Shown: positions 35,393 to 45,439 of the stretch, one piece after another
How positions within the stretch are numbered: position 1 is the stretch's first letter
Layout: every line of letters starts with the position of its first letter
NCBI GenBank assembly: GCA_030704615.1
Contig: CM060734.1
Coordinates: 50,424,042 to 50,484,041, forward strand
Length of the DNA stretch: 60,000 nt
DNA from: Takakia lepidozioides
Lineage: Eukaryota; Streptophyta; Takakiopsida; Takakiales; Takakiaceae
Reading direction: 5' to 3'
Notes under the pieces: model-generated
The model's input: only the letters and a program-made list of their open reading frames with translations
The model's database searches: none
What the model was told of the DNA's origin: nothing
Made by a program: the position numbers and the translations under genes

Positions 35393-36142
35393 ATGGTTGG
35401 GGGAAATGAGGACGTAATTGAAGGGCAGGTCTCTTCTCTTAGCCTGTGCACCCAAGGGGACAAGATTTATGTTTCCCAAGGAACTCAGACTGATTTGAGT
35501 GAAGAACAGTTGGACGAGTTGATTGCATACTGGGAGTCAGGCATTAGCAGTAGACAACAGACTGCTGTAGTTGGCATTGAGGGCCTCAATATCGCCTTGG
35601 ACAGTCAGAACTCTGTTGGAGCCAGCAGTTCTGCAGCTGTAGGTGAAATACAAAAGTGGGTGAAAGCTATGCTTGGGACACAGCCAAAGACAGCCCCGGA
35701 GACCAAGGTGTTTAGCCACAAGGCCGTGGTGTATTGAAGTAGAGGAGCAGGAGCTACACAAGTTTGTGCAATCAGACAGCGTTGCAGCCGGACACGCTCT
35801 GCACAAGGCAACCACAAGCGGGGGTTCATTAGCGAGGACAAGTTTGTTTTGTTTGAAGGAGATGCAGTCATTCGCAATGAGGACACCCGCAACCGTCTCA
35901 AAACTTTCGAGTTGAGAGACTATCAGACCCTACCTTTGTTTTCTTTAGTGTTCAGTGAGCGGGAGATAGCAGAGTGTTGCTTTGTCTCTACCTGGCAGAA
36001 AGAGGAGGAGGGTTGGTTAGAGCGAGCTACTGTAGCTTGGGACAAGGTTAGTGGCAGGTTTCTGGACATAGATATACCTCCTACACCTTACCATCATGCA
36101 GAGCGAGGCACTTTGAGAGAAGTCTGGCAGTTGATAGCATAG
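35393..36142 (+). pseudogene. Unidentified ORF upstream of gag in the Gypsy element
   Basis: One frame runs from about 35393 to a TAG-type end at 36142, broken only by a TGA at 35735-35737. The predicted product (~250 residues) has an acidic first half (GTQTDLSEEQLDELIAYWE) and a second half rich in charged residues (RNRLKTFELRDYQTLPLF, REIAECCFVSTWQKEEE). I do not recognise it. Its position between the element's left end and gag, and a stop pattern like that of the rest of the element, suggest it is an extra element gene. A captured host fragment is the alternative. Confidence 0.5.
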
Positions 36143-36662
36143 ATCAGGATTAGATCTTGCTTGGTCGGGCTTCTATTCTTCTCCTCCATCTCTTTACTAT
36201 TTTCATTACTTTGCACTTGTAGTTGCCAAAGCCTCTCTTGGTGGAGGCCAGTCAGTCCGGGGTTTTGGGCTGGGATATTCTGCAGGATCAGCATTGCAGC
36301 TGGATTTTGGTGTGGGGGTGTAGATGTTTTGATTTCTCGTGTTTGGATCCCTCCCAACATCTGCATGCTTGACTGTGCGCCATGTTGGTTTTGTGTGGGC
36401 GTTTGCTTTCATAGGGATTAGGCCGGATTTGATCACCGGTCAATCCTAGAGTATGTTGTCGGTGGTGAGGCTGGAGTGATGACCAGCAAGACCACCAGTG
36501 TTTGTTCTATGGTGAGGCTGGGTTGATGACCAGCCAACCATAGGAGTTCTTGCGGTGGATGCAGGTGCAGGTGCCCTGAGCCATTGGGATATGACCCTTA
36601 AACTGCAACAGGTGCCCACCCGTGTCACTATTAGAATCAGTACTAGAGCCCTATAGTGTCAC

Positions 36663-38774
36663 GTGGAGGAGGTGCACATTGTGAATGTCATCACGGAGTT
36701 ACCCAAGGGTTTTGAGGGGAGTACGGCTACAGGCAGTAACAGTGAGAGTGGGTTCACAAGACGAGGTATTCGGTTCAGACCACCTTCACCGCCACCCTCA
36801 ACTACTGTAGAGTCAGACATAGACTCGGAGGCTTCATCAACAGGTGTGCAGTTTCATTCGCCATTGTTGTGGGACGACATGGAGGAGATGTATGGAGCTA
36901 CCAAGGGGCTTCGTAGGTACTCTAGAGCTGTGGGCACAATCGAGTTGGATGACTTTATCCAGGAGTTTGATAGCTGGTGTGATTTGCAGCGGATGCGCAA
37001 TCCACAGCTATTCACCCCATTCATGGCGTGGAAGGGACTGTTCCAGCATTTGGAAGGCCCGCCTATGGACGATTACCACGAGTTCAGGCGAGGACATGAA
37101 GCAGAAATTGAGGAGTGGAGGATGTATTGGTCACCTGACTACGTCTCCATTACTCGAGGCATGACGCGACCAGTAGCTGCATCAGTACCAATATCTCCCA
37201 CTGCCAGCACTAGTAGTGGAGCAAGTAGTGCCGGTACTTCTGCAGGTGGTACCAGTTCAAAATGTGCTACTACTCCTCCTGCCACAACTACAACACATGT
37301 GCCTAGATTCAACCCGGTGGTGGAGTTCTTCCAAGAGTTGCGGAGGAACTACCAAGGTGTACGGACAGAGAAGCTGCGAAGTTTGCAAGACTTCCAGCGC
37401 AAACCCAGTGAGAGCTTGCGAGAGGCCTACACTCGTATGAGGCGCTTGCTAAGTGTGACCCAAGGGGTTACTGAAGCTCAAGCAATCCAGTTCTGGTATG
37501 GAATTTTGGACAAGGAGCTCAGGAGAAGGGTGCGGGATGCAACCCTATTACAAGCAGCCCAACCCACATTAGCAGATGTGTTTCTGCTGGCTGAGCGGAT
37601 TGAGCTCAACATGGTGGAGGAGCGAGTTGTTACCATTGGGTTTGGCAAGGACATGCCTGCACGAGGCGCAGCTGCCAGCCCACAGGTACAAGGGATTGCC
37701 CAACAGCGTGGTCAAGGGGGCAAGGTTTCCCAACCCAAGTTCCATGGAGCTTACAGGGGACCTCAGGTGCAGAAGCCCGTGGCATCTTTTGCAGGCCAAC
37801 AGTAACCAGGGGTGATATGTTGGACATGTGGAGGACCCCATGTCAAGAGAGATTGCCCAGAGACTGGCAAAAGGCCGGCACAAGCACAACATGCATAGTT
37901 GCAGTGTGGGCATTGTGGCAAGTATGGGCATAGAGATGCCCAGTGTTATGACTTGCATCATGAGTTGCGCCCAGGCCAGTTCCAAGGGAACAATAGTGGC
38001 CGGGGGCGAGGTGGACCAGCCCAGAGAGGACGAGGTGGTCGAGCACGAGGTGCATGCCAAGGGCAAGCTCAACATGGCCAAGGACGCGGTGGTCAGGGTG
38101 TTGACCAAGGCATGGCCAACCGGCTTCAGCAGCTAGAGCAGAGGCTTGCTGCAATGGCTATAGCTCAGGCGGTACCGGCTCCCAGGCGGGATGGTCCACC
38201 TCCTGCTCCTGAGGGAGGAGATATGGGAGGCATGGGATTCATGTGCGGAGCAGCACTACCACTAGTGCAGGTGGAGTCTGCTGCAGCCGTGACTCAAGGA
38301 GCAGCACGAGTTCCTGAGCCACGAGGTGCAGAGGTGGAATTGGATCCACAGCGTGGGGAGGCAAGCTGTCAGGCGAGGCTTCCTCAGTCATTCACATTGG
38401 CGGAGACTGTGTCGACGCCATCCATGGCACCTAGTTCTCGCCTGACTGTTACCGAGGCGGAGGTTACTATGCCATTGGGGAGAGCTACACGTGCAGCACT
38501 GACACCTGCTACCAAGGCTAGTGCAGCCGGTGTGTTATTAGGGGCAGCCACCTTTGTGTGTCAAGCCCCACTGTTCTCGGCAACCATGATTGCGACACCG
38601 GGGGTAAGGCCAGCTGTAGTGTTCAGACTAGCAGCAACACTCTGTGAGAGTGGGGAGGTCACTTCATCTTCTGCGGAGTTACTGGAAGGTGTAGTGGCAG
38701 AGGGATCCTCAGATTTGAGGGTCAAGACTGCCATGGCAAGCTGCAGCTGCCAGGTTGACGGAGCTGCCAGCTAG
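36663..38774 (+). pseudogene. Gypsy gag with two zinc knuckles
   Basis: The frame starting after a TAG at about 36654 encodes a gag protein. A retrotransposon gag domain (VVEFFQELRRNYQG ... ESLREAYTRMRRLLSV ... DKELRRRVRDA) spans about 37310-37620. CCHC knuckles follow at 37821-37857 (C-x2-C-x3-H-x4-C) and 37902-37943 (C-x2-C-x4-H-x4-C), then an RG-rich and Ala/Pro-rich tail. The same frame is interrupted by TAA at 37803-37805 and TAG at 37896-37898, each one C-to-T change from a Gln codon, and ends at TAG 38772. Gag forms the particle that packages element RNA; the knuckles bind nucleic acid. Confidence 0.82.
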
Positions 38775-39566
38775 GCCAGCCTTTGAACGCGCCATGGTGA
38801 CACCTGGAGTTGTCTTGTTAGACAACCAGGATGGCATTTTCTCTTTGAGTGGACCAGCAGGCAAGAAGTATCGGCCACTGCGGGTCTTGCTGGACTCGGG
38901 AGCTCAGCCACTGATGTTGGGCAGAGCTGCTATTGCAAGTTTGGGCCTCATGGAGGCGGATATGGAGCCTTATCCTTTCCAGATACAGACATCTCTGGGA
39001 GGATCAGAGCTGGCTCGGGGCATGACACGGCGTGAGTTGGCCATTGGACTACAAGCAGATCATCATGTAGATGACTCAGTGATGCGAGCCAAGGCCATTG
39101 TGACACACGCGGTCTCTTACGATGTCCTCGTTGGTGGGGCAGTCACCCTGGACTTTTGGGAGGAGTCAGCATCCTACATGCCTGGATGGCAGTCAGGGGA
39201 TGGTCATCGTGCACAGCTCCCTGTGACATTCATTGGGGGTATTGCGGCTGCCCAACGGGGCAAGATGCCAACACTAGCCGCCTTTACAGCTGCAGTTAGT
39301 TGGCCTGGAGAGTTGCTGGAAGGCAATGCCCATGCAGAGGATGTGCCACCTCCAGCAGAGCAGGATGACATGCATGGTATGGCGGAGTTGCCCGCCATGG
39401 TTGCTCACACTCCATTGTGGGGTACGAGCAAGGATTTGCAGCAGGTTGCTGATCGACGGGTGCAACAAGCCTGGGTAGAGGCTTTTGTACCGTCAGGAGA
39501 GGAGGAGAGTGCGGGTATTGCACCAAGACCACCTCAGTTGTCACCATTGGATACCACACCTATTGT
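38755..39566 (+). pseudogene. Gypsy aspartic protease region
   Basis: This frame, +1 relative to gag, contains the retropepsin active-site motif LLDSGAQPLMLG at about 38887-38922 (D-S-G-A), followed by a beta-rich stretch (YPFQIQTSLGGSE) and YDVLVGGAVTLDFW, a typical second half of the family. A spacer of ~100 residues then leads, in the same frame, into methyltransferase motif I. Gag (frame 0) and this ORF overlap by about 20 bases, so the native element may have used +1 frameshifting, as some Ty elements do. This is inference. Confidence 0.75.
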
Positions 39567-40837
39567 ATGGCAGTATATGGATGAAGGCATTTGCCTTCTG
39601 GACTTGTTTGGCGGGATCAGCACCGGATTGGCTGCTGTGCTACAGGCAGGTGTGTGGGTAAGGCGTTACCTGTATGTGGAGAGGGATGAGACTGCACGAC
39701 GCGTCTCACTGCGCCATGTGGCTCAGTTGGTTTAAGCAGTACCCTGACTTGTTGCCTGAGTCTGCAGTTCGTGGATACCAACAAGCCTTGCCAGCAGACA
39801 TTTCCTTGTTGGGGGCGCAAGATTTGGAGCAGGTTGGCTCCATTGATCTGATAGTGGCAGGTTGGCCCTGCCAAGGGCATTCATCAGCCGGGCATGACAA
39901 TGGATTGCGAGACTCGAGGACGGGTCTGTTTTGGGAGATGGTGCGGGTTTTGCGCCACTTGCAGCTTCATCAAGCTGTATCCCCAGCATACATCTTGGAG
40001 AATGTGCCACTGATGGGTGATTCTCGGGCCAGGGTGATGGCCAGTGTGCATCAAGTCCAGTCGTGGCTTGGGTCAGCAATGCTGCTGGATGCAGCTGCAG
40101 TGGGATCACGGGCTCATCGTCCACGGCTTTGGTGGACTAACTTGATGCCACCCGCACTGCTCAAGCGTGCATTTGATGGGGTGCAGCGGCCAGCACACCT
40201 CACCGTGGATGGCATTTTGGACACAGGGATGCAGTCTCAACGTGTGAGACACAATGACCGTTCGCCTTTGGCAGTGGTCAACAGGGTGGGTCAACCACGA
40301 GCAACATTACCTACACTGCTCAGCTTCCCAGGATCCCATGCTTTTCGGGATGGTGGACCTAACCTCTTGTGGGATAGCCAGTTGCAACAGTTAGTGGAGC
40401 CTAATGCCGACGAGCGAGAGCGGGCTATGGGATTTTCCACTGGGACCACGGCGGTGCCTTCTCTTTCTGAGGCATCACGTCGTCAGGTGTTGGGGCAAGC
40501 AATGGATCTCAATTGCTTGACCTGGATTATCAGCTTGGCTATGGCTGAGCAACGTAGAGTGCGGAGTGCACTTCCTTTGACGGTCTCTCTGCCTACCGAG
40601 ACGGTACAGGCAGCGAGTGGGGGCGAGCCGGTGAGGACCACGAGGTGTAGACATCCATGGCACACGTGGGAGGTGCTCGAGGTTCAGAGGGAGTTGGCAG
40701 CCAAGGCAGCTGTGATGGATGAGGTTGGGGATTCTTCTCGGGATGAGGAGGTTCTCAATGATGAGATGATGGGGCAGGATGAGGCCTTGTCATTGACTGA
40801 GCAGGAAGGGAGTACTGCTCAAGAGGTTGCAGCATAG
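39567..40837 (+). pseudogene. C5-cytosine DNA methyltransferase domain inside Gypsy pol
   Basis: All main C5-MTase motifs occur in normal order. Motif I: CLLDLFGGISTGLAAVLQAG (from about 39591), the AdoMet-binding loop. Motif IV: GWPCQGHSSAG (about 39860-39892) with the catalytic Pro-Cys. Motif VI: ILENVPL (about 39988-40010) with the Glu-Asn-Val. Motif VIII: HRPRLWW (about 40117-40137). A short stretch with ATLPTLLSFPGSHAF fits motif IX, and ERERAMGFSTGTT to GQAMDLN fits motif X. The spacing VIII-IX is short, so the target-recognition region is small. Motif I lies in one frame (to 39735) and motif IV onwards in the next (+1) frame. The change falls near 39722-39735, where one extra T in a ggttt run would explain it. 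The frame then stays open to TAG 40835, a likely CAG-to-TAG change, and continues into RT. The order of motifs excludes a DRM-type permuted enzyme. Confidence 0.88.
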
Positions 40838-43800
40838 CAACCACGTGACGCGTTCTCTACCTCTAAGCCCACTGGACTTAAGGTTGCAGTTACGGAGGAC
40901 AATTGGGAGCCTGACATTGGACCCATTGTCACCGGAGGAGAGAGACGACGTATACGGCGGTTCCTGAGGGCTTACAGGAATTGCTTTGCCTTCAGTTTGA
41001 AGGACTTGGGAGCACTGAAGGGTCAAGAGATCCGTATTGAGTTGGCCACTGACACGCCAATCTTTCGGAGACCCTATAGATACAGTGACATGGAGAGGTC
41101 TTTGATTCAGATGAGGACTCAAGATCTCTGGGAGGCAGGTTTGGTGGAGCTCTCTGGTGGAGAGTATGCTTCAGCCACAGTGATGCCAGCCAAGAAGGAT
41201 GTCTATGGCAATTGGACGGAGAGACGTATGTGCGGTGATTACCGGCCTGTAAATCGTCAGACCAAGTCCGATAGGTATGCCATGCCGACACCAGAGGAGA
41301 TCTTTGATGCCATTGGGCATTCCAAGGTCTTTAGCACGTTGGATTTACGATCCGGATATCACCAGTTGCCGATCAAGGAGGCGGATAAGCAAAAGACGGC
41401 ATTCTGGGGGATCAATGAGCACGGGAAGGATTGTCTATACCAGTGGCGGTTCTTACCATTTGGGCTTAAAAACGCTCCCGCTGAGTTTCAAAGAGTCATG
41501 GACAGGATTCTAGCAGGGGTGGAGTTTGCTCGGTGCTACATAGATGACATCATCATCTTTAGTGCTACGGTAGAGGAGCATGAGAGACACCTTCAGGGGG
41601 TATTTGAGCGCTTAAGGACGCACGGATTGAAGTTACATCCGGGCAAGTGCAAGTTTTTCCACAACCAGATTGAGTATCTGGGTCACATGATATATCCTGG
41701 AGGATTGGGGGTACAGCAGACTAAGGTAGAGACCATTGCACAGGTTCCACGCCCCACGGATGTGAGCCGAGTTCGAGCTTTTATGGGGTTAACAAACTAT
41801 TACAGACGGTTTGTTAAGGGATTTAGTGCCATTGCAAAGGCTCTAACCAAGCTGACCAAGGTGGACCAGGAGTGGCAGTGGGAAGATGAGCAAGAACAAG
41901 CTTTTCAAGAGCTCAAGGCGAGGTTGACCTCGGCGCCCATCTTGAGACGACCTATCAGGGGGCGTCCTTTTCAGCTGCATACAGATTGGAGCATGCTGGG
42001 GCTTGGAGCGGTGCTCACACAGGTGGATGATGAGGGAAGAGAGTTCGTAGTGGCTTATGCTAGCCGCTCGAACAATGCTACAGAGTCTAAGTATAGCTCA
42101 TATGAGGGAGAATGCTTAGCTGCAGTGTGGGTCGTGGCACACTTCAGGTGCTATCTATACGGCAATCTCTTCACCCTTGTCACGGATCACCAACCACTCA
42201 AGTGGTTGATGGAGTCAGACAAGCTTACGGGGAAGCTTGCACGGTGGGCACTCATCCTTCAAGAGTATGACTTTCAGGTGGTGCATCGACCGGGTTTGGT
42301 CAATCGCAATGTAGATGGGTTGAGTCACAATCCATGCACGAGCCAGCAGGATGACACTGGAGCTCGGTGGCATGGTGAGACGGACGAGGAGATGGTGCCC
42401 GGATGGCATGCATCTGCATTTCTGTGTATCTTGGCAGCGGAAGGCCAGGTTGGACCTGCAACAGGGATGACTGTAGATCAAGTGTCTGAGGACCCTGAGG
42501 CCAGCAATGAGCAAGGTGGTGCCAAAGATATACATGAGGATTCAGTTGTGTTGGACTGCCTCAGCACTGGAGACACTGCAGCCACTGTGACTGCCAAGGA
42601 GAGGGATTGGATCCTACAACGAGCCAAGAGGTTCAAGTGGGAGAGGACACACCTGCTCCGAGTGTGGGAGGATGGTCGAGTGAGGATTGTGCCTCACCCA
42701 ACACAGCGGGCACAGTTAGTGCGGCATGCCCACGAGGAGTTGGGGCATTTTGGGGTGCGACGCACCCATAGCCTACTGCAGGGGCAGTATTGGTGGCGTG
42801 GTATGCACACAGAGGTGCAACAATTTGTGGCTAGGTGCATGGTGTGTGACAGGGTGCGTGCATCATTCAACGCCCCTACTCCACAATTGCACCCTCTTCC
42901 GATCATGGGATTGGGCTATATGTGGAGTCTTGACTTCGCAGGGCCGTTGCCACTGACCATGCGTCACAACAAGTACGTGTTGGTGATGGTGGAGCACTTC
43001 TCCAAATGGATTGAGTTGGTTCCATTGTCTGATAAGGCTAGTGAGGGAGCTGCGTATGCATTCTTGGATTGTGTGCTTAGCCGATTCGGTGCTCCAGCTG
43101 AGGTACTCACGGACCAAGGGAGAGAGTTCTTGGGGGAGTTTCAGGTTTTGTGTGACAAGGCCTTGATAGACCACCGCACCACTTCTCGGGATCATCCTGA
43201 GGCCGATGGCTTGGCAGAGAGAGTTGTTCAGACAGTAAAGAGGGGTTTGCGCAAGTATGGCTTGCAGAAGGGACACCTAGGAGATTGGGACCTTCAGTTA
43301 CCCTGGTTAGCCATGGGCTACAGGTTCAGCAAGCAAGCATCACTTGCCTCCTTCTCACCATACTTTCTTCTCTTTGGCCGAGAGCCGGATTTGCCTACAT
43401 CCATTCGCAGAGAAGCTGCTACAGTTCTTAATCTTGACGATCCGGACGTGTGAGCACGTGCATGTGAGCAGCGTGCAGAGTTGTTCAAGAAAGTCATGCC
43501 CATGGCTTTCGAGAACTTTGCCATTGCACAACACCGTGATACGTTGAGGTATACTACCATACGTGGTGGGGGCTATCGTCCTGGGGTTCGGAGATTCAAC
43601 CCTGGTGACTATGTCTATCTGCAGCAGACTGCTCCTACGACCTTGGATGTGACTGCAGGACGTGTTATTTTGAGGGTTCGAGAGGTCTTGCCCTCAGGCG
43701 TCTTGGTCTTGGAGGGTCGGGATGGTATAACTTGGAAGGACCATGTGCGTAATTGTGTGCCATGTCACCTTCCGAATGTCGATGGCAGGATTGACCCAAA

Positions 43801-43972
43801 CCTGGCAGTGGTATCTGCAAGTTTGAGGTGCATGTTGTGTGGGTCTGCTAAAGGGGCAGCCACCATGCTGGTGTGTGATCGATGCTCTAGAGGTTGGCAT
43901 ATGGGATGCTTGACTCCACCTCTTGAGATGGTTCCGGATGGGGATTGGTTATGTCCACAATGCATTGGATAG
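40838..43972 (+). pseudogene. Gypsy pol: reverse transcriptase, RNase H, integrase, PHD finger
   Basis: This continues the methyltransferase frame. RT: RMCGDYRPVNRQT, FSTLDLRSGYHQLPI, FLPFGLKNAPAEFQ and the catalytic YIDD at about 41537-41548. RNase H: LHTDWSMLGLGAVL, YEGECLAAVW and VTDHQPLKWL (about 41970-42210). Integrase: an HHCC zinc module (HEELGHFGVRRTHSL ... CMVCDRV, about 42733-42860), then the DDE core with Asp in SLDFAGPLP, Asp in LTDQGREFLG and Glu in HPEADGLAERVV. A TGA at 43451-43453 (one step from CGA) splits the integrase C-terminus. The frame resumes at once with HRDTLRY, a GPY/F-like region (FNPGDYVYL, GRVILRVREVLPSG) and a PHD finger. Apart from this stop and TAG 40835 it is fully open. 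Confidence 0.9.
43826..43972 (+). other. PHD finger at the integrase C-terminus
   Basis: The last ~48 codons of pol give the full Cys4-His-Cys3 pattern: CMLCG, then LVCDRCSRGWHMGCLTPP and GDWLCPQC, ending IG and a TAG stop at 43970-43972. PHD fingers commonly read the methylation state of histone H3 lysine 4. In Gypsy chromoviruses a chromodomain sits at this place and directs integration to chromatin. A PHD finger here suggests a comparable targeting role by a different reader. The binding preference cannot be read from sequence alone. Confidence 0.85.
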
Positions 43973-44393
43973 TGGGAGTGGATACAACCATGGAAGGCTA
44001 ACAAGCAACGCAAGGCCCAGCTACATGAGACCTTGAATACACGAGGTCCTGGCTCAAGTTCACAGATTGCAAGACGGCGACTAACGATGGGGCTACTCTT
44101 GTACCCGGCCTCTTGGTCAATAGAGTTTGAGTACAATAAGGATAGTGATAGAGGACTTAGTACGGCTGTGGCTATTACATCTTGTAGCTATCTGGAGTTA
44201 GAGGGACCTATCCACCAGCTAGGGGGACAATTGTGGCAGACTACTTTATTGTGCATATATGTGTGGTGTGGTTTGGACAGCGATGTAGTTGTGTAGCAAT
44301 ACGTATGCGCACGACAACATGGATGAATGGAGGAGGGATGCGCTCCGGATGATTTAAGGGATCATAGGTAATCTTGAGCTTGAAATCCGGCCC

Positions 44394-45250
44394 TCTTGGA
44401 TGAATCTGGACCCAAACTCTATCCCTGCTCCTTCAGCTATCCATGCCTCTGCACAGATCATGTATACATCCTTGATAATAGCAGCTAACAATGACTGCCT
44501 AGATTTCTTCTAGCAAACACCCCAACTTATCACACTAGTTCCTATGCTGACTTGCGCTTCCAACAGGCATTCACCTTTTTGCCTCGATTGTTCCACCCTT
44601 GACTGCGGTCGGAAACGTGTTCATTCCAGAGCTTCTGCTCGTCTCTGTTATCTGTTTTTTGATACTTTCCTGTTGCCACATGGGCAGTAACAAATCAAAA
44701 TCACTCCAAAACCACCATGGTTCCACCAAAGAGCTAACTTGTAGAGTTCAACATGAAAATTTAGGGACGACTCTGATAACAGGGAAAAACAGGCTGAAAT
44801 GTGTTGAAGAAGGTGCCTTCATTAGCAATGCTTTGTTCTATCAATTGTGCTGCTGCCGATGCTGTTTCCAGTTGACCATCTACCCACACTGCAAGTTAGC
44901 TGGTTGAGTGAATCTACGATAGTTTGGAGTGACTTTGCCATGATATTGCCCAATGTGACAACAGGAAAATATCCAGAAACAGGTAACAGAGACGAGGAGA
45001 AGTTGTGGAATGAATATTTTTCTGACCCCAGTCAATGGTGGGATAGCTGAGGCAAAAAGGTGAATGCCTATTTGATTACAGAGAGTAGCGGATGCTATTC
45101 AGCATAGGAACTAGTGTGATAAGCTGAGCTGGGTGTTTCCTAGAACAAATATAGGCTGTCATTGTCAGCTGCTAGCAGCAAGGCAAAGATGTATGCATGA
45201 TTTGTGCAGAGGCAGTGATAGTTGAAGGAGCAGGGATAGAGTGTGGGCCT
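44394..45250. repeat. Inverted repeat of OSB-like fragments
   Basis: The left arm (44394-44735, minus strand) and the right arm (44905-45250, plus strand) both match the OSB-like segment at 32150-32600. Shared runs are tttggagtga, acaggaaa, gataacagagac-like and ctatccctgctcc / gagcagggatag. The spacer is ~170 bases. The right arm contains RDEEKLWNEYFSDPSQWWD; the left arm encodes a diverged version in the opposite direction. A transcript through it could fold into an imperfect long hairpin. Confidence 0.6.
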
Positions 45251-45439
45251 GCATGGGTAGATGGTCAACTGGAAGTGGCAGCTGCACTGGCACAGTTGAT
45301 AAAATCAGGCAACTTCTGGAAGAGGATCAAGAGAGGGAGTCCACAATGCCTCTTCTGGCACTTCTGGGCATGTGAAGATGCTTTGTGAGGCAGGCAGACT
45401 GAAGAGGCTCTACAGACTTTAAACCAAGGAGGCAATTCA

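Larger units (their letters stand above)
35340..44340 (+). mobile_element. Ty3/Gypsy-type retrotransposon with DNA methyltransferase and PHD finger
   Basis: Domain order on the plus strand is: an unidentified ORF (35393-36142), gag with two CCHC knuckles (36663-38774), aspartic protease, C5-cytosine DNA methyltransferase, reverse transcriptase, RNase H, integrase (to about 43700) and a PHD finger (43826-43969). RT-RNase H before integrase identifies Gypsy. A purine run (ggaggaggga) at about 44327 could be a polypurine tract, but no LTR pair is recognisable: the right side runs straight into an OSB-like inverted repeat at about 44394. The copy is defective: in-frame stops at 35735, 37803, 37896, 40835 and 43451, plus frame changes near 38760 and 39725. 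Otherwise the coding is long and well conserved, so inactivation looks recent. Confidence 0.88.

Noticed and set aside
39567-40550. Methyltransferase as a plant DRM or DNMT3 type
   Set aside because: DRM enzymes have permuted motifs and DNMT3-type enzymes have PCN rather than PCQ at motif IV. Here the order is I to X with PCQG.
37569-40663. Many minus-strand ORFs of 60-180 codons opposite gag and pol
   Set aside because: Antisense to well-conserved Gypsy domains, with no motifs of their own; a result of base composition.
43700-43972. Chromodomain at the integrase end
   Set aside because: The Cys and His spacing is that of a PHD finger, and no aromatic-cage chromodomain pattern is present.
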